Assembly: GCA_948474755.1 (NCBI GenBank)
Contig: CAOLHI010000351.1
Coordinates: 310,001-374,000, forward strand
Direction: 5' to 3'
Length of the DNA stretch: 64,000 bases
Origin: Ctenosaura bakeri
Taxonomy: Eukaryota; Chordata; Lepidosauria; Squamata; Iguanidae
The notes under the pieces were generated by a model. That model ran no database searches and was not told the origin of the DNA. It worked only from the letters and a program-made list of their open reading frames with translations. This document shows, in pieces, positions 1 to 11,712 of the stretch. Each line of letters starts with the position of its first letter. The first letter of the stretch is position 1. The position numbers and the translations under genes are program-made.

Positions 1-487
1 CATCATCCCAAAGCAGCACAGCCAATGGTCACGTATGGTAAGAATTCTAATCCAGCAACATCTGAAGACCTGGGGTTAGGTACCACTGCAGACTATCACG
101 ATTTGAATGTATGGAACTATGTTTGATGACGTTTATAATTTTCAAAAAGATATTTATGGAAATGAGATGATAGAGAGAGGCTTAGCTGACAGTGATATAC
201 AAGACTAAACCATAAGAAGAATAGAGTTCTTCTTGTCAGAAATATGTTGTTGTTGTTGCTGCTGCTGCTGCTGCTGTGGCTGTTGTTGTTAGCCTTTAGG
301 CCATAGCATCCTATTATATCAATAATGCAGCCCAACTTTATAACAGTTGATAAATATATGGTGTAGAAACCCATAGTAGTGAAACCATAATAAACAGTAA
401 CTCTTGATCCTCTAGTTTTAATATACCTTTGCAGACCTATAGTAGGGTCTAACCTACAGTCAGTTTTAAGCAGTCAGTTTCTAATCA
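1..487. other. Intergenic stretch with a dispersed-repeat fragment
   Basis: No gene is seen. Bases 1-75 resemble the dispersed repeat called E here, with the features AGCCAATGGTCA, TAATCCAGCAACATCT and a flank ending in CTGGGGTT. The same motif series appears near 10,709, 16,044, 33,287, 39,364 and 44,497. The rest is unremarkable AT-rich sequence apart from the microsatellite at 245-290. Confidence 0.4.
245..290. repeat. TTG/CTG trinucleotide microsatellite
   Basis: Runs of TTG pass into about six CTG units and back to TTG. This is a simple repeat; the open frame that reads it as poly-serine/asparagine is not a gene. Confidence 0.9.
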
Positions 488-1770
488 CTTAGAAAGCAAT
501 GCGGTAATCACGAGAAGTCAACATGGATTTCTCAAAAATAAGTCATGCCAGACTAATCTTATCTCTTTTTATGATAAAGTTACTAGCTTGACAGACGAAG
601 GGAATACTGTAGATGTAGGATATCTCAATTTCAGTAAGGCCTTTGACAAAGTTCCCCATGACATTCTTGCAAAGAAGCTAGTAAAATGTGGGCTGGACAG
701 GGTTACTGTTTAGTTGGATTTGTAATTGGTTGACCGACCAAACCCAAAGGGTGATCACGAATGGCTGCTTTTCATCCTGGAGAGAAGTGGCTAGCGGGGT
801 GCCACAGGGTTCTGTCCTGGGCCCAGTGCTGTTCAATATTTTTATCAATGACTTGGATGAAGGAATAGAGGGCATGCTCATCAAATTTGCAGGTGACACC
901 AAATTGGGAGGGGTTGCTAATACACCAGAGGACAGGATCAAAATTCAAAATGACCTGGATAGATTGGAGAGCTGAGCCAAGGCTAACAAAATGAAAATCT
1001 AGAGAGAGAAGTGTAAGGTCCTACACTTAGGTAGAAAAAATGGAATACAGAAATATAGGATGGGGGACACGTGGCTGGATAGCAGTATGTGTGAAAGGGA
1101 TCTAGAAGTCTTCGTAGACCACAAGCTGAACATGAGTCAGCAGTGTGATGTGGCAGCCAAGAAAGCCAATGCAATTCTTGGCTGCATCAATAGGAGTATG
1201 GTGTCTAGATCGAGGGAGGTACTGGTACCACTCTACTCTGCTTTGGTTAGACCTCATCTCGAATACTGTGTACAATTCTGGGCACCCCAATTCAAGAAGG
1301 ACATGGTCAAGCTGGAGCAAGTCCAGAGAGGGGCGACCAAAATGATGAGGGCCCTGGAAGCCACGCCCTATGAGGATAGACTTAGAGAGCTGGGTATGTT
1401 TAGTCTGCGGAAGAGAAGGTTAAGAGGGGACATGATAGCCATGTTTAAATATTTGAAGGAATGCCATGTAGAGGAGGGAGAGGGCTTGTTTTCTGCTGCT
1501 CCAGAGACCAGGACAAGGAGCAATGGACTCAAGCTGCAGGAAAGGAGATTCCACCTGAACTTCTTCAGGAAGAAATTCCTGACAGTCAGGGTTGTCCAGC
1601 AGTGGAATATACTGCCTCGAAGTGTAGTGGAGTCTCCTTCTTTGGAGGTTTTTAAGCAGAGGCTAGATGGCCATCTGTCAGGAGTGCTTTGAGGGTGTTC
1701 CTGCATGGCAGGGGGTTGGACTGGATGGCCCATGTGATCTCTTCCAACTCTACATTTCTATGATTCTATG
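488..1770 (+). mobile_element. 5'-truncated CR1 LINE, copy 1
   Basis: The element starts inside the reverse transcriptase domain and runs to a typical CR1 3' end. After the last codons comes GGGGGTTGGACTGGATGGC, then a short terminal repeat of ATTCTATGA type ending at 1770, which is the hallmark of amniote CR1 3' ends. There is no poly-A tail, as usual for CR1. A second copy of the same subfamily lies in opposite orientation at 52,553-53,738. The 5' end near 488 is approximate. 5' truncation is the normal result of incomplete reverse transcription. Confidence 0.9.
520..1692 (+). pseudogene. CR1 ORF2 remnant: reverse transcriptase C-terminal half
   Basis: This is the retrotransposon polymerase, which copies the element's own RNA at the target site. 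The reading begins near SQHGFLKNKSCQTNL, continues through [11 protein letters not shown] and the conserved [20 protein letters not shown], and reaches the catalytic box as KFAGDT, where the first catalytic aspartate of FADD has become glycine. The C-terminal part (1060-1692) is one 210-residue open frame ending in HLSGVL just before the 3' UTR. It is broken by stops near 709 (an Arg-to-stop change), at 974-976 (a Trp-to-stop change) and near 1000. It cannot make a working enzyme. Confidence 0.88.
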
Positions 1771-2559
1771 AACCTACACCTATCTCATTAGGCTCAAATA
1801 CCTTTTAAATTGCCTGTTGAAAAGTCAAAGACTCACCCTCTGAAGGGCAAGACTAGATTTAACAAGCTTAACATAGACGAAGGTAAGTTTCAATTGAACA
1901 TCAAGAGTAACTTTTTGTTAGCATGAATAATTCAACAACAGCACCAATTGCTTGGAGACCAGATGATCTCACTTCATGCTGGAGGTCTTCAAGCACAGGC
2001 TGAACATCCACCTGTTGAAGATTTCCTTCATCAAATGAAGGGAATATCTTACACAGCAATCTCCAGTCCTGTCATTCTATTCCTTACCAGCATACAGAGC
2101 TATTTAAGGTCTGCTTTAAGACAAGGAGCTGGTAAGGGGAGAGTGCATCATGGTTTTGGAGACAAGTGGAAGATATAAAGGTCTCCTCTGGAATCCGAAT
2201 TCTTAGATAAGGGCATTGATACTTTTGGGTTTGCTCTGGAAGCAAAAGTGATTATTGATTTCCTTGCCTTCCACTCTGCCAGAGAAGGGTCATCCACTAG
2301 ATCAGATTTAATATAAGTATCTTGTCAGCTGAACTAGTATTTTGCCTGAGGCACTCAGAGGTTGGATGCAGTCAGCATTCTTCACTGTTGCCATATCAGT
2401 ATTATCAGCTTAGAACATTTCACTTATAAACATTTCACATAATGTGGGACATTATGACTAAGAACCAGTCGATATGGACATTGTAATTCACAAAATACTT
2501 AATCCATTTACAGGTACACTGTAATTGATCCAGCATGCTGCTTATTTCCAGGTCAGTAA
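1771..2559. other. Unannotated intergenic sequence
   Basis: No gene, recognisable repeat or RNA is seen. The short open frame at 1948-2178 has no protein-like signature. Confidence 0.5.
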
Positions 2560-3190
2560 CACTCATGTTCCCAGACCTGATCCTGGATAAGCATGCTAAC
2601 CTGGCTTGTATTACAGAGACCTGGCTTGATGAAGCTGGAGGGATTAACCTCTCCTAGTTCTGTCCACTTAGATTCTCTATAGAACTGCTGGTGAGGCCTT
2701 GAGGGACAGGGAAATTGAATTGCAATGATCTATTGCAATTTCATATCCCTCATCAGCTTCCTCTTCCTGCAGTTTGCTGGGTTTGAGTGTGCTTATTTGA
2801 AAATAGGTGTTCAGGACAGAATAAGGTTTCTGCTGGTGTACCACCCACCCTTCCATTTAGCAGTTTTCTTTTCTGAGCTGGCTGAGTTGGTCTCAGAGGT
2901 AGTGTTGGAGTCCCCCTGGATTGTTGTGCTGGAAAATTTCAACATCCATGCTGAAACCATTCTGCCAGAAGCAGCCTTCATGCCCTCCATGACAACTATC
3001 TGAATCCACTCATGATGATGGGAATACTCTGGACACTGTTTTCTGTGCTGAAGTGAAGTGATGGTGAAGTGTGCTGAGGTGAAGTGATGGTGATCTGGAT
3101 GTGGTGGAGTTTTCCACAGACAGATCACTAGTTGGTAGAGTTCAGACTTACTGGGACTTGGAATTTCTACAAGGCTAAGAGGTAAATTAA
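2560..3190 (+). mobile_element. Decayed LINE endonuclease fragment (L2/CR1 clade)
   Basis: Three short reading stretches keep the order of an APE-type endonuclease. The first is ITETWLDEAGG near 2610. The second, YHPPFHLAVFFSELAELV near 2840, is the region between the YHPP-like and GDFN-like boxes. The third, WIVVLENFNIHAE near 2920, corresponds to the GDFNIH box with G-D changed to E-N. A later stretch, DDGNTLDTVFCAEVK-like near 3020, fits the next L2 motif. Frames are broken many times. The family is L2-like by motif wording; exact assignment needs a library search. Confidence 0.65.
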
Positions 3191-3257
3191 GAGCCTTGTG
3201 GATCCAGACGGATTCCTGATTGTTCTTGGGGAGTTTTTTACTGCTTTGGTAGGATAT

Positions 3258-3284
3258 GAACAGAACAGAACAGAACAGAACAGA
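3258..3284. repeat. (AGAAC)n pentanucleotide microsatellite
   Basis: Five tandem GAACA units. Confidence 0.9.
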
Positions 3285-5636
3285 TAATGCCTCTGTACTT
3301 AATTTGAAAATTGGCTCTGCTCGATTGCTCCAGCTTTTTCATTGTTATAACTACTACTACTGGCATCACCAATACCACTTAAAACCACTCAAAAAGTTCC
3401 CAGATTAGCTTACAGATATTAGAAGTGAGATATTATCCCTGCCTTGAATTTTACATGTTAAAAGTTATGACAGAAAAGAAAAAGGCAATGGTGACAGAGG
3501 AAGAAAGACATTAGCTCAGGAACCATTTCCTAAAGTGTCAGTTCTTAACATTATCAGCTGGGGTAGAAACAGTTCAAGTAGATGGATGGCAGCCATTAAG
3601 TGACATCTGGGAGGAGCCAAATTTCACTGATCTCTCTGCAGAGGTAACAGAAAAGTCCTGCTTCTTCCTCTGCTTTTCAGCTTGCTAAGTGACCATATAC
3701 TGTGACATTGCGTCTTCCATCTTGCTGCAGGTATATGACCACTGAGTTACGTGCCTAGAGTTTGTGGGGGATTTGGACATTGAGAAATATCCTTAAGTTT
3801 GGGAAAGAAAGATAACACATTGATATTCTCATAAAGAGAAGTGTGTAGTCAATACTTTCTTTCCTTCACGGATAGCTTTTTGATCCAGTGGAGGTTTCTG
3901 TGAATGGAAAATATAGAGTGTTAAGGTCCATGTACCTGAAGATCCCCCAAACAGCCATCAGCATCAGTTGATGGCAGGGCAGTATTTGCTAGTAGGGAAC
4001 AATGCTGTCTTAACATCCAACACTGGCCTCAGTGCAACATCCTCTCAGCACAGCATAAATATCTGGATGTGGATCTATGCTACAATGAACCATATATTCT
4101 TCCCCTTCCAAGACTTACAATAAACCCTGATCAGGGTATCTTTCAATCTCCAATGTTTGGCTGGTTCTAGGAGGCCTGGTATTACAGTAGTATTGTTCTT
4201 CCCAAAGAATAAAAACATATCAGAAGGTAATGGTGTTGAAGTTCTGCTCCATTTCATAGACTTTGGCCTCAGTGTCCCATTCTGTTCCCTATGAAACTTC
4301 TAGGAGAGATAATTCAGACTTCACTGTCTTCAAGGCATTTCAATATCATCAAATCAGGCTAGGAATTGTACTTTTTTGCCACCCATTGCTTGAAATTTCT
4401 TTTAATTCAGTTGTTGAGTTTATTTTAGTATTATAACCTACTGGTCAAAAGCCTATTGGTGCTCAGAACTGGCAGATTTTATCTGCCTTTTGCCACCATT
4501 GCACAAGCCTGGGGAAAGCACAGTCTCCATCATATTTCACCAACAAGATTCCAGACATTGTATTTTTAGTGGTGTTTATTTTTCAACAGCTTGGATTTCA
4601 ATGCAGGGATAAAGCCTGGACTTAAATCAAATAAAGAAGGGAGGGCAGAAGGAATGGAGGAAGGAAGGGGAAAGAGGGAGACAGGGAGAGAGGAAAATAA
4701 AGTGCCTGAACAGGTTCTACTGGAATAGATAAGGACGGACAAGATGAAACCTGGTGAAAGTTCTTTGGGTGGTAACGCGGTCTAATCTGAATGGTGATGT
4801 CCCAAATGGAATTGCACTGTTCTTGAAGGACCAGCTGGGCAACTTGAAGGTGCTCCTGCATTTGTTTCTGACTGGAGAGATACAGTTGGTAGCAATAGTA
4901 GTAGTAGCAGTAACAATGATTTCTAGAAATGCTGACTTGTATGACACCTGCCGCCTTATCCAATGTGGCTGAGCCTTGGTTACCTCTGTAAAGCTGATGT
5001 ACAAAAGAGGTGCATTTTGCATTGAGTTGCGTCTGAAAACAGTTTGGAAGCTAAAGCTGCTTCAAAATGTGAATTTCTAGATCTTGGGAAGGGAGAGTCA
5101 AAAACTCAGACTCCAGTTCTGTGGCAGCAGCATACTGCTGCAAATATGTGCTATACTGTAGATACACTCCTAGTCTTCCATGTTCCAGAGCACTCTGTCT
5201 CCCTGCCTGGTGTAGTGAGGATACAATAAGATGCATTTGGAAAAGGATGGTTCACTTTCTGAGGTGACTTCAGGGTAGCCTCAGTTCAGTGTAGTAAATT
5301 ATTTTGAAATCACCCTGAGAACATATTCTTCCCTGGAAAAATTCAATTATATTGAATGGTTGGCCCCTTGCCTAATCACTCTAGCTATAGTATGGAATTA
5401 CTTTCAGTTGGGTTCATTTGTATAAGTTTTCAAGATTTAGGACATGTATAGGAAACATGAAAATCTTTCCATTTGGAAAAGAATAGCATCCACTCCCCCC
5501 CCCCAAAAAAAAAGAATGTTCAGAATATATCATTAGAGTGTCAGCATTCTGTTTTGATTTGGTTTGGTTTGGTTTTTTTCCTGGATGGTACCAAATTTCA
5601 ACTCCACAGAGAAGCAGGAATGAGCAGAATTGTCCT
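3285..5636. other. Unannotated intergenic sequence
   Basis: No gene or clear mobile element is seen. Purine-rich low-complexity sequence occurs at about 4,628-4,700 and GTA-rich triplets near 4,893. Short open frames on both strands lack coding signs. Confidence 0.5.
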
Positions 5637-7720
5637 TATTTATTTATTTAATACCCTGTCCTCCTAACATAGGATCCAAAACAGGTTGTTGTTGTTGTTT
5701 TGTGCCTTCAAGTCATTTCTGACCCTAAAATGAACCTATCATGGGGTTTTCTGGGGCTGAGAATATGTGACATGCCCAAAGTCACCCAGGGGAGTTCCAT
5801 GGCCAAATAGGGAATCAAACCCTGGTCTCCAGAGTCATAGTCTCATGCTCAAACCACTACACCATGCTGGCTCTCCAAAGTGGTATACAACCTTTTGAAA
5901 ACAGTATGCAATTAAAAAAGCATTCAGTACAAAACTTAAAACTTAATTCAATCAAATTTCTATTTTGATTGTTACTTGTTACATATACAGATTAAAAGTA
6001 GATTTCTAAAAAACACATACAAAGCATAATAAAAGAGATATAAGACACACTCCCATTAAAACTCTGTCTGTTACATCATATTCAAAGCCAAAAATGTCCT
6101 TAAATAAAATGGTCTTCAGCTGTGATGGAAAGACAGCAGGGAGGAGTCCAACCAGACTCCCGTAGAAGAGAGTTCCACAGACTGGGAGAAGCCATAGAGA
6201 AGGTTCTCTTCCATATCTTCACCAGGCATGCCTGAGATGTTGGTTGGATCAAAAGAAAGCCTTCCCTTGCAGATTTCTGAGTTGAGATGGGCTCATATAA
6301 AGAGGTGTGTTGTTTTTTTTAAAGTAGCCTGGGCTAAGGCCATGTAGGGCTTTAAACATCATCACCAGCACTTTGAATTCTGCCTAGAAATGGATCAGCA
6401 GTCAGTGGAGCTGTTTCAACAAGGAAGCCACATATCTCTATAAACTGCCCAGTCAACAGCCTGGCTCCAGCATTTTGGACCCAGAGTGTGTTACAATGAT
6501 CCAAATGACATGTAATCAAGGCATGTTTTAAATTAGCCAAATCTGACATTTCACAAAAGAGGGGCAGCTGGTGCACCAATTTTAGCTGTGCAAACGTCAC
6601 TGTTGAAACCTAGCCATCCAGCCTCAGCTCTGAGTCCAGGAGCACCCTCAAGTTGTGAATCTAAGATTTCAGGGGGAGTGTAACTCCATCCAGTGCAGGC
6701 TGAATCCATATTACGTGATCTCCCTTTGGACTGACCAAGAGTATCTCCATCTCGTCTGGATTAAGTTTCAGTTTGTTTGCCCTTATCCAGTCCATAACCA
6801 ACAGCAGATGCTGGTTTAACACAGGGAATGCTTCCTTGGAATTGGATGGAAAAGATAGATCTCAGTGTTATCTACATTCTGGTGAAATCCAGCCCCAAAA
6901 CTCTAGATAACCTCTCATAGCAGTTTCATGTAGGAGACAAAACTGGGCCTGCAGGACCCCACACACCAATGGCCCCCAGCACCATCTTTTGAGTTTACCC
7001 TTCCTAGAAGAATTGGAACCATTGCAGAACAGTGCCTCAAGTTCCATCCCAGAGAAGTGCCTCAGAAGGATACAATGGTCAATGGTACCGAAAGCCACTG
7101 AAAGATCCAACAGAATCAATAGGAACACACACACACCCTGCTCAGTTCCCTGCATAGGTCATCCATCAAGCTCATCACCAAAGCAAACAAAGTTATGTTC
7201 ATTCCATAGCCGGGCTTGAAGACAGGTTGAAATGGATATAAATAATCCATTTTATCCAGGAATCCATGGAGGTAGGAGGCTACCACACACTCCATAAACT
7301 TGCTCGGAAAAGGAATATTGTAGCATGCCCAGTAGTTATCCAGTGTAGTTGAGTTCAGGAAGGATTTTTTAGTAGGGATGTCATCACAGCTTCTTTTAGA
7401 CAAGATGAATGCAAGATTGAATTCAATGAGTCATTCACTACTCCCACTACCCACTCCACCAGTATTCTGCCTGCTTTTATAAGCCAGGAAGGACAAGGGT
7501 CCAATTCACATGTGGTGTCCCTCATCTCTCCAAGGATCTATTCCACATCCTCAGGCTGCACAAATTGAAACGTATCCACTAACATGAGCCTGTATCGATG
7601 GCAGCATCCAAATGGTTGATACAGGTCCAGTGTATCCAGTTCCATTGGAAACAGGTGCAGTTGATACAAGCCCACAGCATCCAAGTGGTTGGATCTATTG
7701 TGGACAGATCAGATTTCATG
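5637..7720 (-). mobile_element. 5'-truncated L2-clade LINE with a nested SINE
   Basis: On the minus strand, readable pieces follow the order of an L2-type reverse transcriptase. From high to low coordinates they are: LDNYWACYNIPFPSKFMECVV and FLDKMDYLYPFQPVFKPGYG (7,403-7,210); LILLDLSVAFGTIDHCIL (near 7,100); LVCGVLQAQF (near 6,960); a stretch like ANKLKLNPDEMEILLVSP (6,730-6,790); and QLKLVHQLPLF with ALITCHLDHCNTLW (6,480-6,600). Below 6,350 lies its 3' UTR, ending in an ATAAATAAA-type tail on the sense strand at 5,637. The catalytic YADD box is not recognisable and frames are broken throughout. A SINE at 5,686-5,873 splits the 3' UTR. Confidence 0.85.
5686..5873 (-). mobile_element. tRNA-derived SINE (Sauria type) inside L2
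   Basis: On the minus strand the element starts with a tRNA-like head: GAGAGCCAGCATGGTGTAGT (A-box region), then a B-box-like GGTTTGATTCCC. It continues through a middle region with CCATGGAA and GGTGACTTTGGGC, and ends in a BovB-like tail with AAATGACTTGAAGGCACA and (CAA)n. Flanking TCCAAA copies at 5675-5680 and 5874-5879 fit a target duplication within the L2 3' UTR. The full element appears slightly deleted in the centre. The head is a SINE promoter, not a tRNA gene. Confidence 0.85.
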
Positions 7721-8235
7721 AAGAGGTCCACTGTTGCTACATCATTATGGCTTTAAGGAAATAAAGATCAAAGAAGAATTACTTCCCTACCATGTGAAAG
7801 TCCATGAAATGAAGCTCTAGGGGCTGTGGTGACATTCTATACTATTGAGTTTTTAACTGATTAAAATTCATCAGCTTCAGCAACACAGTTAATTAACTAA
7901 TGACCCATTTCTATAAACTAGTACACTTGCAAATAAGTGTCTGATTTGTACTGGGAAAGGTGGTATGAGGTAATGGCTAGAAGTGTTTGATGCATGGAAC
8001 TTTGATGCATGGAATTTACATACCTGACATTCCACTGAAATGGATGGATCATGTTTTGTTTGTCAGGGATGCAAATATTTAATTCTTTATTCTCATATTT
8101 CCTCAGTCCCTCTCCCCACAAATATTTATCCACAGTTCCCACCTGGTATTCATACATCCTAAAGTGTTTCAGGAATTTAGTCTGCCAAGAAATACATTTA
8201 GAATTGAGTTCTTGAGGTGAAAATTGTGTTTCTAG
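7721..8235. other. Unannotated intergenic sequence
   Basis: Nothing recognisable is seen; the upper boundary of the L2 element is uncertain by about 100 bases. Confidence 0.4.
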
Positions 8236-9480
8236 ACACCTACAAGTATGTTTTGTGCAAAACTGCTGATTTTTTGCTCAAACTCCAGCAATTTTACCAA
8301 CAGAGAGAAAAATGTAGGTTTCTGGAAAGTATTTTTTGCATGAAAAATGTGTGTGTTATGTGAGCACATCGCTCATACATGTTTTTTTCTTTAAAAAAAA
8401 TACACATTCCAGAAATTGCAGGGTTTTTGGTTGAAACCTAGTGGGGAGCTTTTGCACAAAATATTATTTTTCACAGTAACAGTGTCTTCTGCAAGAAAAA
8501 AAATATCTTTTATGTTTAGAGAACATATTTTTGTGGAAAAAAACATGGTTTTCTGTGCAAGGTTTCTGTTCTATTTCTGCAATAAAATAAAATACAATGC
8601 ACAAAACATGTGTCTATTTGAAAACAGTTCATCTACATGAAAATGTAAGGGAGGGTTGAACAAAAAAAATGTGTATTTCTACATGAAATATTTTCCCCAA
8701 ACATTTCAGGATGTGCAAACAATGGCTGAAAACTACACAAAATTCTTGTGATTATGCTATTATTCCTGACTGTCAAGAAACTCATGTCCAGCAGGAAGTG
8801 AATAGTTGTGTCACCAATCTATATGCAGTATTTTTCTTACATGAGCAGCATAACTTGTAAATCTGGTCCAAAGGCTTGAACAGGAAGATTTTGGTCCAAA
8901 TCTAGACTCAGCTCAAAAATCTGCTCTCATTTTTCAGCCAGTGCTACTTCATATAATTATTATAAAGATGAACTGGATAGAGATACTTGTCTGAGCACTC
9001 TAAAGAAGCACAAAGATACAACTGTGTGAAAGCATGTACATTTCAACTAAGGACTCAAGAAAAATTCTTAAATTTTCTCATCTCTGATGAAATACAAAGT
9101 CTTGACATCTTGAGACAACCTGCCACCAAGAGGAGGGGAAAAGTAAACAGCTTTTTTTTTTTTTTACATTTTATTATTTTTTTAAAAAAATTTGGTGAAA
9201 ATTTCATAAAGTTTTTTTTTCCCTTTCCTTTTCTTTTTCTTTATTCCAACTTGCTTACAAATATTTTGTGCAAACCCCCTCCCCCATTTTGCAAAATGTT
9301 GGATTTGGCACAAAATGCAATGGTTTTCATGGGGAAAATAAGCCTCTTTATGAATTTTTAACAAAAAAATTCCAAAATGTTCTTTCATTTTTAAAAAAAA
9401 CAAAATAAAAAATGTAAAAACATGATTTCTTCCCCCTTCTCCTCCCTCTCTTTCCTTTTCCTTCTTTGTGTGTGTGTGTG
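8236..9480. other. T-rich decayed sequence with recurring TTYTGCACAAAA-like motifs
   Basis: The stretch is strongly T-rich on the plus strand and contains many degenerate variants of TTTTGTGCAAAA, TTTGCACAAAA and TTCTGTGCAA. The open frames at 8416-8640 and 8987-9361 translate mostly to Phe, Lys and Asn and are compositional, not genes. Similar motifs return near 42,100-42,250 and 45,480-46,170. It may be an old unrecognised repeat family or simple mutational drift. Confidence 0.4.
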
Positions 9481-11518
9481 TATTTTAACAACAAGAAAAA
9501 GCTGACACCCCTAATTTTCAATCAGTAGAATATGGTGATAAACAAGAATTTATGTTACTGTTACTGTGGTACAGACAGCTTTAATCCGTAATACAACTGC
9601 ATCAAGAGCAAGTGGAATGAGGAGAAGTAAAACTCAATATGCCTCACTTGTACTCTGTTTTTATGGTAGTTTCGACCCTAGGAATGAAGTCAAGTGAATT
9701 TCTGCAGCACTGTTTTCCTGGAATAGATATGTTATAATTTGGCTTTCAGGGCAGGCTTGCCTCACAAAGGCTGCTGCTGTGGCAACATCAGAGTAACCTG
9801 CTTTGTTCTGGCTACAACAAGATAAATTGACATGAGGCTAGACATGAGACATTTTTGGCTGATCAGCAGACTTATTTGTTCTCCAAGTATAGGCCCCAAC
9901 CTAAACATTTGCACAGACTTCTTTTTAAAAGAAAGCAGCAGGTGGAATCTTTTTTGAAACCACGGGAGAAAGAGCGTATAACACGGTGGCTACCATAAAT
10001 AGCACCTTCCAATGAATACATTACCATTCTCAAGGCAGTTTAAACCATAGGCCCAAGCAGTGACCAAGATGAATAGGCAGCATAATGTTAATCTTCAAAA
10101 AGTACTTGCTCCTCATGTCATCAAAAATTCCTTCTCACAAGTGATGGAGTTTACCCTGTAAATTAAATTTCTCAACTAATGGAAGAAATAACCCATGACA
10201 CCAGTGAGGGAAATTAAATTAGAGTCACTAATAGTGGGTCAGCACCATCTGAGCAGTGGTAATAGAAGTGACCACATGAATGATAAGCAGGCCTCTCTGA
10301 CTCTGTGACAACTGTCTCCCAGCGACGGTGACGAACATTCATCCGTGTGGCAAGCAATTTGCAATCTAGACACTAACGTGTTTATAGTGTAGTCTGACAC
10401 TCCAAGCGAGTCAAAGAACGCCAGTCTCTCTCTCCGCAGAACACTGTAATTCTGTAATGAAGGAAATCTTTGATCTTGATCCCTCCTGAAATCAATTTGT
10501 CACTGCTCAGAACCCTTCCTTGCATTGCCGGGCAACCTACTGAACTGATCCCTACTACCCATCAGGACTTTGTATTTTTAGATATTACAGCAATTCTACT
10601 CCAATGTCCTAAAACAGAAAGAAGAGTAGGTCATATAGAGTTCTATAGCTTGAAATATGTAATATATGACAGTAGTGGTTGGCAAGACAGTATGGGAGCG
10701 ATGAGCAAGTGTGGCTCTCCAGTTGCAGCTGGACTATCATTTCCACAATCCCTCTCCATTCAGTATGCTGGCTAGGGCTAAGGGAGATGCAATGCCGCAA
10801 CACTGGGGGACAGAGTTGTCTGCCCCTGCAATAGGGCATTACTAAGTGGGGTTGGCAAGTGTCATAGTGTGGAGTGTTCTTATTCAGGGCTCTAGTTAGC
10901 CAAGTGAACAATTATGCTCTTTTCCAGAACATTCCATTCCATCCCAGTTTTCTGCCCCATCATAGATGTTCTGAATTACTGAGCCTTGTCACCTCTGATT
11001 AGGTTGTTAAGAATCCTCCCTTTATTTTTTTAAAGAAAACCTCCTATAAATCATGGAGTTTTCCATCCATACCTGATAATTCCAACTGGCATCCTGTTTG
11101 GAATTTAGAACTGTTGCATTGTGCATTGATCAAATTCACAAGAGGGGAGCACTATTGTAGCTGTGCCAGCTGGACCATTGCACAAGCAGGGAGAGCATCA
11201 TGGCAATGGTCATGATGTGTAGCAGTATGGCACTTTTTGAGGCAGGCTGCCCTTAAGCAATGACAGCACAAGAAAAGGGGGGAAACAGCCCCCAAATAGA
11301 GCCATGAAGAACTAATAATCCAGAATGAAGGGCACCAGGTGAATTTCCAGCCATAAAAATCCCCCTCCCCTTTGTGGTGCTCCACTGTGCACTGGGACAT
11401 TTTGTGAAGTGCCCTGTTTTGTGGGGGGAGGCCCTGAGCATCTACGACATGACATCTTGCACAGTGCCTTGTTGTAGATCATCACTCTAACATGGTTGTG
11501 CATCATGTCAGTGACCTA
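9481..11518. other. Mostly unique intergenic sequence
   Basis: No coding region is seen. Around 10,709-10,850 there is a degenerate copy of dispersed repeat E (GGCTCTCCAGTTGCAG, then TATGCTGGCTAGGG). The block at about 10,230-10,500 has balanced composition, no repeat signature and intact CG dinucleotides, and might be a conserved noncoding element. Confidence 0.4.
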
Positions 11519-11712
11519 GGCCATTTCTGCCCTATACTGTTACAGTGCTACTATTCTACTTTCAACATCCTGTGGAATTCTGGGGGTTGTAGTTTACTGA
11601 GGCCAAAGAGCCCTCTGGCTGAGAATTCTAAATTCCTCTCCCTAAACTGGAAACCCCAAGATTCCATAGGATGTTGAAAAGGGAATAATAACAGTGTAGG
11701 ACGAAAATGGCC
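11519..11712 (+). mobile_element. Palindromic MITE, family A (copy 1)
   Basis: This is a 194-bp near-perfect palindrome. It opens with GGCCATTTCTGCCCTATACT and closes with the inverted form ending AAAATGGCC. The arms contain the family motifs TCAACATCCTGTGGAATTC and GTAGTTTACTGAGGCCAAAG, mirrored as CTAAACTG...GATTCC...GGATGTTGAA. Flanks are CTA on the left and ATA on the right, so a 3-bp duplication is plausible but imperfect. It has no coding capacity and would need a transposase in trans. Confidence 0.88.

Noticed and set aside
5850..5873. tRNA-like A and B boxes
   Set aside because: They are the promoter of a SINE with the BovB-like tail, with mutated tRNA features; not a tRNA gene.
8987..9361. 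124-residue open frame rich in Phe
   Set aside because: It is produced by poly-T tracts; overlapping frames on the other strand are equally open.
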